DNA of 64,000 nt from Bathynomus jamesi (GCA_023014485.1 JAJOZX010001871.1:306501-370500); one strand, 5' to 3'. Positions 1-10,536 are shown, counted from the stretch's first letter. The notes: a model not told the origin generated them from the sequence alone. Numbers and translations: made by a program.

Positions 1-736
1 AGTTGTGTTTAAACAGTCTATGGGTAAAATTTGCACAGAATAATGGCAAGGGAAACGTTCATTTGGCACAAAGCTATAGCGAAGTCTGGGATTATGCCAA
101 CGCACCCGATAAAGTCATGGAAATCGTGAATGTAGGTAACACTTACATAATAAAGTACAACAATACTGAATTGGCCACAGATACCTCAAGGGTTACAAAC
201 ATTCATGTAGCCAGCTTCACAACAGCCTACGCCCGCATCAAACTTTGGGGTCTTTTGCATTCTCTTGGACAGAGAGTCTTGTATGCCGATACAGATAGCG
301 TGATATTCACAGCGAAGGAGGGTGAATACGTGCCTGCTATTGGTGAATTCCTCGGCGAGCTCACTGATGAGATCAAGGATGAGTATGGGGACAATGCATA
401 CGCCGACTCCTTTGTCTCAACAGGACCTAAAATTTATGGGGTACGGGTGAGGATAGGGAATGAAACGAAATATATCGTGAAGCAAAGGGTATCACGCTTA
501 ACCAAGCGAATCGGCGGGTCGTTAACTTTGATTCGCTGAAGGATCTAGTGTGTTTGGACGATGATGAGGGCGAACGGCCTCCCCAACTAGTTGTAGGCAC
601 CCACAATTTTCTGGCGCAGAAGCTGGGGGGCGTGAAGGAACTTAGGGCTACAAAGGTGTGCCGTAACACCTATAGGAAACGTTACCAGTTACCTGGTACC
701 TATGATACCGTACCCTTTGGTTACCATAAACTTTGA
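1..736 (+). pseudogene. polB: Polinton protein-primed DNA polymerase B, C-terminal part
   Basis: Family B DNA polymerase that replicates the Polinton from its ends. The window begins just before the motif B region (LNSLWVKFAQ). Polymerase motif C (ADTDSVIF) follows at about residue 96 of the fragment. The protein is very close to the polymerase of copy B (41477-48368). A frameshift near position 485 moves the reading frame, and the tail continues through 548-736, ending just after the PFGYH stretch shared with copy B. A deletion of one codon (APDKVME against APDKEVME in copy B) is also visible. The upstream exonuclease part is outside the window. Confidence 0.9.
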
Positions 737-1094
737 TGGGTCTATTGCTAACTTATTCTTCACACATATTAGTAAATATATATGTATTGAGAACAATCTT
801 TGATGTGCCTATTGTTGACTTATTTATTGCACGTATTTCTAAATATATACATGCTGATTGTTTCGTTTATTAAATAAATTATGCATCGACTTGTGTTTCA
901 CTTTGCGTGTGTGCGTGTGTACGGTAAAGTTATGCCCCGCCCACTGTAAGACCGGGGACGTGATTCATCCCGTAGCCTGAGCAGACCTCTGTCCCAGCGT
1001 TCTCAGTTGACCTCTGTATACCCTTGAGCTCAGACGTGTATTCTCTCCCGCGTAGAAGAAACTAGCCACCTTTAATATCGCGTGTTCAACATTT
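737..1094. other. Intergenic stretch of Polinton A
   Basis: No gene seen. It holds an imperfect direct repeat (two similar segments starting with the bases around 734 and 800, each reading TTTGATG then a TATT-rich tail), a short GT-rich run near 903-920, and the upstream region of the following gene. The equivalent stretch of copy B (41173-41476) holds an AC microsatellite at the same place. Confidence 0.5.
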
Positions 1095-1652
1095 ATGAAG
1101 TGGTATTCAGTAAAGGGCGTAGATGTAGTGGATACTGAAAAACTCCCTATCCCAGCCTCCTTTGACTCTTTTAAGGAAGCATTGAATCGTGCGAAGGGTC
1201 AGGCTACTCAAATACTCTACGGATATTCTGGCGAGGGGATTGTAGGATTTCGCAGTACAGATGATGTACTGAAGTATGTTGTAGAACTAAGCTTTATAAA
1301 GGCACACGTGCACCGCGTGGTAGAAGAAGCGGCACGCTCAGAAGCTAGACAACAGTTATGGTTAGTGAGCCTTGTGGATGAGTGGTGTGATAAACGGTAT
1401 TATATCATGCTACACCATGTCGATTACTCATACCCTACGACTGAAAATGTGAATCTCGTTATCATGGACAATCTTAAGTATTTTTACTACTACATTAATA
1501 TATATCATGATGAGGTTTGTAGTGAGGTTGTGGCTAAAGGGTTATGTGAGTTTTTAACAGATTTTAGAGATGAGTATCGCCTATTAAATAAAAAGCCTAA
1601 ATATGAACATATGTTTCTCTCTATCAGCGCCCCGCAGTGTGAAGATTTTTAG
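1095..1652 (+). CDS. Unknown Polinton accessory protein, 185 residues
   Basis: Intact reading frame of unknown function. It is clearly homologous along its length to the minus-strand gene at 40630-41172 in copy B, so it is a real gene of this Polinton lineage. I recognise no domain. It is rich in aromatic residues; the central part reads DEWCDKRYYIMLHHVDYSYP and is the most conserved block. No signal peptide or membrane segment is evident. In copy B the frame starts 11 residues earlier at a Met; here that codon reads CTA, so the next Met at 1095 is taken. It lies between the polymerase tail and another unknown gene. A DNA-replication or host-interaction role is possible but not shown. Confidence 0.7.
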   Translation: MKWYSVKGVDVVDTEKLPIPASFDSFKEALNRAKGQATQILYGYSGEGIVGFRSTDDVLKYVVELSFIKAHVHRVVEEAARSEARQQLWLVSLVDEWCDKRYYIMLHHVDYSYPTTENVNLVIMDNLKYFYYYINIYHDEVCSEVVAKGLCEFLTDFRDEYRLLNKKPKYEHMFLSISAPQCEDF

Positions 1653-1948
1653 GAGAGATAAAACTATAAAATGTGCCTAGTTCATGAAATTTACCCTGAG
1701 GGATCTGTCTGGTGCGTATTCGGGGGAGTGGTAGTGATAAAACGTTAAAACCGAAATTAGTTCTTGTACCCGAAAATTTCTCAAAACGCCTACCCAGTAT
1801 AACGGATCATACGGGTTCGAACAAACCCATTCACGTATCATCAGGGTGAGTCAACCGCCCATCGAACCGTTCCTGCCTACCTGCGTGCCTCACGCGGCTC
1901 ATAGTCTTCTCAGAGCTTGCACCGAGTGGATATGCCATAGTCATCTCG

Positions 1949-2664
1949 ATGAATACGATGGAACTCCCTTTGAGAAGCATTCTGAACGCCTCGTACGACG
2001 TTGCGTGTGTTCAGGCGGGAAACCGGCACCATTAACTGTGTGCTTGAAACGAACAGTAGACCTGCGAGCAAGAGCAACGTTATTTATTTAAATCTTGAGG
2101 AGATGCATAAAATCTTCGCGGTAGTTGAGAGGTGGGCTGAGGACCGCTATAAAATACCAGCTGACGTAGGTATAATAAGAGGTGATTAGTGAAGCCTCCT
2201 CATATACCGTTGTTTGTACATTGAGTGTAAATAACAATCAACCATGCGTTGATGTACGACTGATGTGGAAGAACACAGCTGATAATGGCATTCTTGTTCC
2301 TACACGAAACCGTTTCATCCTCGACAGAATGTTTGAGATCGTTGGATTCCGTAAGCTGAAGCCTATATTAGACACACGTATCTCAGACATGATTTTCTTT
2401 GACACAATACTTGAATACGCTTACACCGCGCTGCTCGACGGATTTATTGAATGTAGGAATGTGCAGGGAGAGAACGGGCTAGCTCTGGATGCGTATTTAA
2501 AAGGCTTAGACTCTTCGAAATATCCCGAGCTTTGGTACAAAACGCTTGAGAGGTACAGAGCTGAGCTCGCCTACACTATTCACCCTGAAGAACTGTACCT
2601 CTATATAGTAGATAGCTGCCGTTACGACTTGGAAGATTATTTCAATTGCTGCTATGCCGGATGA
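1949..2664 (+). pseudogene. Unknown Polinton accessory protein (second of three)
   Basis: Homologue of the minus-strand gene at 39666-40417 in copy B. The start at 1949 matches the conserved NTMELPL...ILNASYDV stretch. The frame is broken twice: after ILNASYDV (continuing in the frame that begins at 2001) and near 2180 (continuing from 2182). The conserved middle contains RPCIDIRLMWKN-type and TRNRFILDRMFEIVGFRKLK sequence in both copies. I recognise no known domain. The last 11 bases overlap the next gene's start, and copy B shows the same overlap, which suggests co-expression of the pair. Confidence 0.65.
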
Positions 2665-3007
2665 AGAAGAGTTCACGATTCAAAAGTTCGGTACGTTAAG
2701 AAAAAACCCTCGATTGGAAAGGCATGATTATAAGCTTGTATTTAATGACATAGTTAACGCTGACGTTTTTTAGCGTGCTTTTGATTGCGTTCTATTGGCG
2801 CTTAAAGACAACTTACCAGCCGAGTGTAAAGTGGGTACAAAAATAGTGTTGAATGATATGAAAGCCCTTTACATCGAATATAAACCGCCGTATCAGTTAA
2901 GCGGCGAGTTGATGCTCGAGCGGTTTTCCCACATCGTGGAGAGTAATGCCGATGTTGATGTAGCATCAATCAGCATTGAATTTACCGTTTTGTACCGTAG
3001 AACGTAA
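2654..3007 (+). pseudogene. Unknown Polinton accessory protein (third of three), about 115 residues
   Basis: Homologue of the intact 115-codon gene at 39329-39676 in copy B. The start ATG at 2654 overlaps the end of the preceding gene by 11 bases. An in-frame stop interrupts it near 2772, where copy B reads LFVRAFDC. The well-conserved core is CKVGTKIVLNDMKA followed by IEY..PY.LSGE. No known domain is recognised. It is the last gene before the terminal repeat region. Confidence 0.65.
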
Positions 3008-3009
3008 AG

Positions 3010-3480
3010 ACAATATATATATTTTTACTGTAATATTTTGCTAATACTGCGTTTTGTACGATTATATATAATTAATATAAATATATATACTTTTCTAATA
3101 TTTGGTTAATACTATGTTTTGTACAATTATATATAATTAATATAACTATATTTTTCATGTACTAATATTTGATAATATAACTATATATTTTTATAATAGT
3201 TGAGTAATACTGTGCCCTGTATGATTATATATTTTCCATGTTTTGTACGACTATATATAATATAAATATATATTTTCTAATATTTAGTTAATACTATGAT
3301 TTGCATGATTATATATTCCCCGTTCTATTATTTGATCATATATATATAATATATATATATATAATATATATATATATCCTATTGTATATCCAATAATTAA
3401 TAAACAGAACGTTGTAATGGTTTTATTTATTCCTTGAACACGTTTATATCATTTTCTAAAACAGAGTAATTGAATAGATA
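3010..3480. repeat. AT-rich spacer with degenerate tandem repeats
   Basis: Between the last gene and the terminal repeat of Polinton A. Several degenerate units of about 70-80 bases share the sense TTTTGTACGATTATATATAATTAATATAA and 'TAATATTTgGTTAATACT'. A pure TA run lies near 3340-3376. No gene is seen. Confidence 0.6.
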
Positions 3481-4166
3481 AGTAACGAAGCTGACAGCTC
3501 AGCCAACTGTAACATAAGCTTATTTAAAATAAATAACGAATCTGGCAACTCAGCAGCCAATCGGCTGAATAATAATTATATATATGACGTTGTCTGGCAA
3601 CTCAGCCTACTGGCTGTTTGGGACCATATAAGAGGCGGCGGGCGGCCGACGGAGTCATATGAGCTCGGCAATCAGCCGAGTGAACGCCCAACTCTGGGCT
3701 CCCAGCTCTGGGTCCTCTCCTCTCTCTCTCTCTCTTTCTTCCCCTTTGGGGGGTGAGGAAACCCCTTCCTCCCCAAAGAGGCGCCCTTAGGATAGACATG
3801 CCCCTTTGGGGGGTTCAGCTTGGGGGAGAACTCCGCCTCCAAGTTGCATACCCCTTGCAATCCCATTTTGGGGTTGGCAACAAAGGTTGGCACTCCCCTT
3901 TGGGGGGATCAGCTTGGGGAATAACTCCAGGTTGCATACCCCTTACAGTCCCATTTCGGGGCTGGCAACAAAGGGGCACGGTGCCTTGGCAACGAGGGGC
4001 GGGGCTTAGCAACGAAGGGGGGTGAGGGTTGGTAACAAAGGGGGTGGGGTGGCACTCTTGCAACAAAGGGGGTGGGGTGGCACTCTTGCAACAAAAGGGG
4101 GTGGGGTGGTACTCTTGCAACATTACGTAACATTTCTGCACTCTGGCATTTTGCGGGCATACTATT
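3480..4166 (+). repeat. Terminal repeat region of Polinton A
   Basis: Matches in kind the terminal inverted repeats of copy B. From inside to outside it holds three to four units of 'CTGGCAACTCAGCC...GGCTG', one followed by CATATAAGAG; a CTCTCT run; G-rich blocks; a run of 'GCAACAAAGGGGGTGGGGTG' units (about 4030-4110); and an end segment (GCAACATTACGTAACATTTC, then GCGGGCATACTATT) related to the outer end of copy B. The many small overlapping reading frames here come from this simple sequence and are not genes. Confidence 0.75.
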
Positions 4167-4167
4167 A

Positions 4168-5096
4168 ACGAAGATAAAAGCCGTTTTGTCTAATAAAGTA
4201 CCATCAAGTATTCATTATTGTAGCCCAATACGTCTCCAATATGTAAAAGAAACGCCAGACATATCTAGAGCTGAAGAAGAATACATAATGACACAGTTGC
4301 AGAATATAGAGCATACTCAACATCTAATTACTATAAATAACATAGATATTACAGTTAACATAAAACATGATTTGTCTCTGACAATGTTGGATGGAAAAGC
4401 AATTAATGCCTTAACAAATATAGCTTCCACTCAAACACGTAATATATGTGGTGAAAATCCCTCAGAAATGAATGATTTCAATAAACTCAATGCTAAGCAA
4501 TTGAATGAAAACTCTTTGCAGTATGGTCTTTCTACCCTACATTGCTGGATAAGATTTTTTAGTTCATTATCCATGTTGGCTACAAAACTGACATAAAAAA
4601 GTGGCAGGCCAAAACTAATGAAGGGAAGGAAAGTGTCCAGAAAAGAAAGAAGATGATTCAATCCGAGTTTAGGTCCACATTAAGCTTAATTGTTCATCAA
4701 CCTAGAGTTGGATCAGGCAAGAGCAATGATGGAAATACTGCAAGAAGAGCCTTTCAGAATCATGGTGAGTTCTCTACAATAACCGGAGTTAATGAAGATT
4801 TAATAAAACGATTATATTATGTCATTCTGCAAGCGTTAACATCAAGCCATGAAATAGACAGAGAAAAATTTCATGAATTCTCCTTTGCAACAGCCCAATT
4901 TGTAGTTGAACTTTATCCGTGGTTTAAGGTGCCACCATCCATTCATAAGGTAATGTCTAGTGATCCAGTTATCAGTAGTTTGAGAAAATTTGACCCGGTT
5001 AAAAAGAGTTGTTTGTGTCATGATGCTGTCTCACTTCTGAAACATAATATTGATCTTTCAAATTTAGATCTAAGTTCTGATGATGAAGATGATTAG
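4168..5096 (+). pseudogene. Transib transposase, C-terminal half
   Basis: Related to the RAG1 core, a DDE-type transposase that cuts DNA by a hairpin mechanism. Visible landmarks in order are LTMLDGKAINAL (position of the second catalytic Asp), a zinc-binding-like RNICGENPSEMN, STLHCWIRFF, and SGKSNDGNTARRAF. A frameshift near 4595-4650 separates two reading frames (4168-4596 and 4653-5096). Downstream of IHKVMSSDP the protein runs directly to a short acidic tail (DLSSDDEDD). The segment that in Transib carries the catalytic Glu appears to be missing, which suggests an internal deletion. The N-terminus with the first Asp is not in the window. Confidence 0.75.
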
Positions 5097-5858
5097 GCCA
5101 AACCTTTTTCATAATAACTATGAAATGAAATTTAAAATTGAATTTAATGCAGAATTTAATGTTTTACAATATGAGTTGTTCCAATGAGTAGCTATGCATT
5201 ATGTTTGATGTTATTATTTCTTATCTTAACAGCTATAAACTGTTATAAATATATTCCACTTATTTCTATTAGAATTTTATAACATACGGAAAATTTATTT
5301 CAAATTATAAAAAAATATAGATATTTTATATAATTTTTGTTTATTTCTGTTAATTGAAAATGTGATTATAATGGCTTATAGTATAATAAATATATTTTGA
5401 TTTCTTAATTTCATCTCTCTTTCCTTTATGTAATTATAGATTTAGAAGGTAAAGTTATATTAATCACTAAAATAAAATGAAATGATCTATATCCAAAATG
5501 GAGTCATCATATATACATATCAATTGAAAAGTATCAAATGTGCTACTGTTATTACTATTATTATTATTATTATTATCATCATTATTATTAAAAATGGTGG
5601 TATCAATTAATGGTAACCTGAAACGTTTCCCATCAGATCTAAACTGAGTGCAATACATCACAAATGAACAGATTGTGTCAATTAGGCATAACTCAAGTAT
5701 AAAAACCAAACCAATATAAATTATAATAAATAAATAATTATTGCACTGTAATTGTCTTAAAACAAGTAAATAACATTTACAGCAGTTCAAGTATTCTCTA
5801 AATAACCAATTGATTGAAATATCGTCAAATGCCAGGAGAAGCTAAGAAATAATTTTGG
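5097..5858. other. Transib 3' non-coding region
   Basis: Very AT-rich sequence between the transposase stop and the terminal inverted repeat. It includes an ATT microsatellite near 5550-5590. No gene or recognisable regulatory site is seen. Confidence 0.6.
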
Positions 5859-5891
5859 CCGTTTTTTTACAATTGGTGGCACTGTGCGGCG
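5859..5891 (-). repeat. Transib terminal inverted repeat and target site
   Basis: Read on the minus strand, 5886-5880 is CACAGTG, then 12 bases, then AAAAAACGG (5867-5859). This resembles a 12-RSS (heptamer CACAGTG, 12-bp spacer, A-rich nonamer). Positions 5887-5891 are CGGCG, a fit to the CGNCG Transib target. Confidence 0.7.
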
Positions 5892-6329
5892 GCACGCAGG
5901 TAACCGATCGCCCTCTCTGCAGTGGACCAGAGGTTCAGCGCACTAGTGATGTGTTGTGTTCTATGTTGTGCTAGAGCGGTACAGTCTGTCATAATGTGTT
6001 CAATTGTTTTTGGTGTAGCAGGTGTCATCTGTGGAGTTGTCTAGTCTGTGTTTATATGTCTGTAAGTTGGGGTGATGTCCACATCGGAATCGTACCAAGT
6101 TAACTCGATCCGATCTGCTCAGGCTGGTCTCTGACGTGTCAATGGGTGGCGGCTTCGCACCTAGGACCGCATTCGGACCGAGTTGTCTCAGTGCTATGTG
6201 GGTTAGGTGTGTGTGTATGTGTTTTCTGTATTGTGTGATGTCTGTCGGGCGTGGTATGGAATGGAGTATTTGGTTATAATGTCTCTCTGGTGTTACCTTA
6301 ATGGTGCGAGGTGTTCGTGCATGATTGTA
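5887..6329 (-). pseudogene. LINE-1 C-terminal ORF segment
   Basis: Decayed coding sequence for the LINE C-terminus, downstream of the reverse transcriptase. It matches 14280-14745 of LINE-2 and 27330-27780 of LINE-3. The latter preserves the reading frame, including a Cys/His motif (HQCQ...TIENIMTDCA) that is typical of the C-terminal region of Jockey/I-type LINEs. It has a small deletion and several substitutions and no open frame of note. Confidence 0.7.
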
Positions 6330-7646
6330 CGAAGGACGCTCAATATATTTTGTCCCACCTTTTTATTTTCAAGTTTCCTTGTAAGTTCCAGAAATTTTGT
6401 ACACAATTCGTTACATACCTTTTTAACAAGTTTTTATTTTTCCACATAGTCTCCATCCTTTTTTACGGCTTTCCTCCACCTCGAAACAAGGGCCTTTATT
6501 CCTTGCTGGTAAAAGTCCGTTGGGTTCTGCTTGAGCCACCTCTTAACCTCTTCAATAACCTCATCGTCACTCTGAAACTTTCTTCCACGAATAGCATCCT
6601 TCATTGGCCCAAACAAATGGAAGTCTGAAAGTGCCAGATCCGGGCTGTAGGGAGGGTGGGGTAAAACAGTCAAGCGCATTTTTGTGATGGCCTCTCTTGT
6701 TTGCAAACTGTTGTGTGGTCTTGCGCTATCGGGCAAAAGAAGGACGTCTTCCAGTTTTCTCTCCGGTCAAACTCGCTTTATACGTCTCTGGAGTTCTCTG
6801 TAGGGTAGCAATATATGCCTCTGAGTTGATTGTTTTTCCTTTCTTCATAATGTCCACCAGAATCATCCCTTTCATGTCCCAGAAGATGGTGGCCATAACC
6901 TTTCCTGCAGAGGGAGCCATTTTGAACTTTTTCTTGCGTAGGGAGTCTGCGTGACGCCACTCCTTGGATTTTGTTTCAGGTTCAAAGTGGTGTACCCAAG
7001 TCTCATCCCCAGTCACAATTCGTGAAAGGAAGTCATCCCCTTTGTCTCGTATCGAACCAAGACTCAGAAGCAATTTCTTTTCTTTGGGCTTTGTGATCTT
7101 CAGTCAGTTGGCGAGGAACAAACCGTGAACCAACTTTTGAGTATCCCAGTTACTGAATTATCGTATTCACACTTCCTTTACTAATTCCTAGCTCCAGTGA
7201 TAGCTTAGTTTCTTGTATGTGACGCGCCGATTTGATCGAATGATGCTGTTAGCACGTAGCACAGTGTGAGATGTCACAGCCGATGCCTGGCGACCGCTGC
7301 GTGGCTCATCATCGAGGCTGGCTCTCCCTCTCTCCGATGATCTCACACGTTTAGACTAGCGTCCAACTGTGCTTCAATCAACAACAGTATCCCCATAAAC
7401 ATTTTGCAGACTTTTGTGAATATTTCCAACTGTTTCCTTCTCTGCGGTTAAGAACTGCGTTAACCATCGTTTTTATACCAGGGCGTTTAAAGGCGGTTTT
7501 ATACAAGGAGGGGGGTTCAAACTGTAAAAATGCGGTTACGTGAAGCGCAGAAAATTCAAACTTACGCCCCAAAAGACATTTCAGCCCCATGGCCTATTAT
7601 TTAGCTAAGAAAAACAGGTGGGGCAAAATATATTGAGTGCCCCTAG
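6330..7646 (-). mobile_element. mariner transposon
   Basis: A 1317-bp element between TA dinucleotides (6328-6329 and 7647-7648). The target reads GATTG-TA-CATGTAGT in LINE-1, as in LINE-2. The terminal inverted repeats share CTCAATATATTTTG then CCCACCT, starting CGAAGGAC on the left and, inverted, CTAGGGGC on the right. It carries a broken transposase on the minus strand. Confidence 0.92.
6434..7590 (-). pseudogene. mariner transposase (D,D34D)
   Basis: Cut-and-paste transposase of the mariner family. Reading from 7590 downwards there is an N-terminal helix-turn-helix part with a frame break after WGYCC, then 'DDEPRSGR'-type sequence, then TGDETWVHHFEPETK (first catalytic Asp), SAGKVMATIFWD, PDSARPHNS (second Asp; Asn of the usual DNARPH is Ser) and HPPYSPDLALSDFHLFGP (third Asp). 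It ends in KKDGDYVEK at 6434. Frames change at least near 7075 and 6730, the latter by a single-base loss. The element is non-functional as written. Confidence 0.9.
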
Positions 7647-7835
7647 TACATGTAGTCTCATGTTTAAATGTTCCCTAATTTTCAGTATTTTTATTTCCGT
7701 GTGCAGATGTTCTATTGGTGTTGTTTGAGTACATCCTGTAATGATACGAAGTGCGTTGTTTTGTATTGCCTGTAAAGACGTAAAGTGTTTATGTGTGTGT
7801 TTGAGATAATGGGTGCCCAGCATGGGCGAGCATAA

Positions 7836-8825
7836 CACTTGTCTGCGTTTGAAAATTTTTTTCCTGAGGTCAAGGTTTTTTTAGTTGTTCTTTTATATAT
7901 TTTGCATGCTGAATTCAAAAATGTAACTGATTTTGCTCAATCAGGTCAGGTTTTTATGCTATCTCAATTTTAAAAAAGTAGATAATTCGAAAATAATCGT
8001 TATGAAATTAGCAAGTTTATTTTTTTAAAACGGACTTAAATTGACAGAAAATGTACAAAGTATATAAAAAATGGTACACGAGTAGAGTTAATGTGGACGA
8101 AAGGGCTTTCTCAAAGACTTTCGTCTGTGTTCCACAGCTGGAACGTCTCTCTTGAGGCACCAGCAGTAGTCCGCGAGCATGTTCACATCCCAGCGGCCCT
8201 GGTACCTCTCTTCCATCACTCGAATATCCTGGTGGAAGCGCTCTCCTTGCTCCTCGCTGACATCACCGCAGTTGTCCGGAAAGTAGTCTAAATGCGAGCT
8301 GATAAAATGCATTTTTATGGACATACGTGCACCAAGAGCCTGGAAGCTTTGCAGGAGTTCCTCGACAACACGTTCGTACTCTGGACTTCGGTGGTTGCCC
8401 AGAAAATTCGTGACAATGGACTTGAATGAGAGCCAGGCATTGATCTCATTGTCCTCCAGACTTTCGTTGAATTGAGCATCTTTCATTAGCTCCCTGATCT
8501 GAGTGCCGTCAAAAATACCTGCTTTCAGTTTGCCCTCACTGATGCGTGGAAATTTCTGATTCAGGAAAGCGAAAGCTCGGCTTTCTTTGTTGAGTCCTCT
8601 GACGAAATTCTTCATAAGTCCGAGCTTGATGTGCAGCGGCGGAAGTAGAATCATCTGCGGATTCACGAGAGCGTGTGACAGAACGTTGTGCGAACCTGGT
8701 TCCAGGCCACGTCTTGCTGGTCAGTCGCGTTGTACGTAGTGTTGCTTGTCTGCTCGGCTGTCCCACAGACAGAGAAAACAGGGGTATTTGGTGTAGCCGC
8801 CTTGTAGACCCAGCACTAGGGCTAT

Positions 8826-8856
<31 letters not shown>

Positions 8857-10201
8857 TATTTTTTTTGTAGACACGAACATACCTTTAGGTCTCCGCATAT
8901 CATCCAATTGTGATGTTTGTACTTCAAAGCAGTTAGCAAAAGCTCCATGTTACTATAACTTTCAGTCATCTGCACCGAGTGACCCACCGGAACAGACGCG
9001 ACCTTGTTACCATTGTAGAGTAGTACTGCTTTCAAGCTTCTGCTTGAGGAGTCGATGAAGAGCCGCCATTTTGTAGGGTCATACGCTAAACTCATAGCTG
9101 CAAATGAGGCCGTTGACGTTGTTACAGTAAACCAGCGAAGCTTCTTCGTCCAACGTGAAATATTCTCGAAACTCTTCTTCGCGGCTGCGATACCAGAAGA
9201 ATGTTGTTTCTGGAGCTAACAAACGATTTTCGCGAAGACGTGACCCTAGCAACTGAGCAGATTCTTTGGACAAGCACAAATCTCTTGTCAAATCGTTCAA
9301 CTCAGCTTGGCTCAAGAGTTTGGGTTGACTTGTCTCGGCAGTAGGTTGGTATGTACCAGATATGTCACCGTCATCCATTTCTTCATCATCTGAGTCGGAC
9401 GACGAATCAAAGTTGTCGGGCGGTGTTGGAATTGGAATTTCTGGTCCATGAGGCACTGGCTTTATGGCAGATGGCACGTCTGGATACTTTACGTGTTGCT
9501 TGTTTTTTCGATTTATGCCTAAAAGGAAACGGATAAAGACATAAAGATAAGATAAAGACATATCTCATATATTGTCAGGCATATTTTTGTAAGTATAAAA
9601 TGAAATTCATACTAAATTCATACTAACTTACCTTGTAGGTTTGTCATACAGAAATAACAGTCAGTAGTATGATATCTTCCTTCCCTCCACACCATTGGGA
9701 CACCAAAAGGTAGACACTCTACCTTCTTGTGGCTCCAGCGCCGCAGACTTTCAACGCACGTTTTGCAGCATATGTGAGGGGCAAAGGCTTTGTCCTGGTC
9801 ACCAAGTTTAACTCCAAAGTAGGCGTGATAGCTTTTCCTCACAAAATGTGTGATGTTTGACTGCCGGTCTGACATAGTGATTTTACCACAGATGTAGCAG
9901 AACCTGTTTGGGTCATTCTTGCACATTCTATTCATGCTGAAAAACAGTAATGACAATCGTAATTAGAAATAAGTTGTCTGTTTATTATATAGAGCTTGGC
10001 TAACACTTGGCTAAAATGTAAGTCTGTTTTAAAAAAATAAACTTGCTCATTTCATAACGATTATCTAATTTTTTTAAAATTGAGATAGCATAAAAACGTG
10101 ACCTGATTAAGCAAAATGAGTTACATTTTTTAATTCAGCATGCAAAACTTATAAAAGAACAACTAAAAATACCTTGACCTCAAAAATGACGCAGACCAGT
10201 G
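7836..10201 (-). mobile_element. Chapaev3-like (CACTA-Mirage-Chapaev group) transposon
   Basis: A 2366-bp element with termini CACTTGTCTGCGT (left) and, inverted, CACTGGTCTGCGT (right). The long inverted repeats of roughly 170 bp include GAGGTCAAGG and GAGATAGCATAAAAAC. It is flanked by TAA on both sides (7833-7835, 10202-10204). CACT-type ends with 3-bp TWA duplications are, as I recall, characteristic of Chapaev3. It interrupts LINE-1 within the sequence that reads GCATAGTCCATAAC in LINE-2. Confidence 0.8.
8088..9956 (-). pseudogene. Chapaev3-like transposase
   Basis: Transposase of the element, broken into frames at 9956-9618, 9561-9079, 9095-8856 and 8666-8088. The N-terminus has a Cys-rich region (FCYICGK, APHICCKTCVESLRRW, DCYFCM) that is likely zinc-binding. 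The middle has an acidic linker (DSSSDSDDEEMDDGD). Then come WRLFIDSSSRSLKAVLL and, after a TA microsatellite at 8834-8856, sequence equivalent to LGLQGGYTKYPCFLCLWDSR. The C-terminal part is the best conserved (PPLHIKLGLMKNFVRGLN, then GERFHQDIRVMEERYQGRW). The gap at 9561-9618 may be an intron; this is not proven. The microsatellite and frameshifts make this copy inactive. Confidence 0.78.
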
Positions 10202-10536
10202 TAATCCATAACTGAGCGAATATATTGTTTTTATATGAGTGATGTTGTTTCATGCTGGTGTTTAAAGTTTGTGCGTTAGTACCCTAAGCGTGTTTTTAAT
10301 GTCCAGAATGTGGTTTTCAAAAGATAATGATGTGTTATATGTGACCCCAAATATTTTGGTCCCGTGAGTGTGTTGAATGTTGGTGTTGTTTAGTGTAAGT
10401 TGATTTTGATTTTGATTTTGAGTGTAGTGTGTGTGAGCCAGTCTTGTATACTGTTTATGTATGTTTGTAGGTTATTTGTAGCAGTGTCGATGTTGTTGTG
10501 GGTGGATGTTAGAGTGATGTCATCTGTATATGATGA

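Larger units (their letters stand above)
1..4166 (+). mobile_element. Polinton/Maverick copy A, terminal fragment
   Basis: The polymerase-side end of a Polinton, cut by the window start. Gene order is DNA polymerase C-terminus, a 185-residue unknown protein, a second unknown protein, a third unknown protein, then a terminal repeat region. The same order is found inverted in the complete copy at 38040-59930. The right boundary near 4166 is inferred from similarity of its last bases (GCATACTATT) to the end of copy B (CTATACTACT). The other end and the 6-bp TSD partner lie outside the window; the first flanking bases are AACGAA. Several genes are frameshifted, so this copy is decayed. Confidence 0.85.
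4167..5886 (+). mobile_element. Transib (RAG1-related) transposon, right part
   Basis: The right part of a Transib transposon. Its left part was displaced by insertion of Polinton A and lies outside the window. The element contains the C-terminal half of a Transib transposase and ends at 5886 in CACTGTG, the reverse complement of the RSS heptamer CACAGTG. The next five bases are CGGCG, which fits the CGNCG target preference known for Transib. They are part of LINE-1: the LINE-2 copy reads GCCGGCGGCACGCAGG at the equivalent place. The left TSD partner cannot be seen. Confidence 0.8.

Noticed and set aside
3602..4160. Several overlapping open frames on both strands rich in Gly, Pro and Trp
   Set aside because: They arise from the G-rich terminal-repeat sequence of Polinton A; the frames on both strands mirror the same simple repeats and have no family signal.
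5467..5790. 107-codon minus-strand frame with Asn run
   Set aside because: The Asn run is an ATT microsatellite in the AT-rich Transib non-coding region. No family signal.
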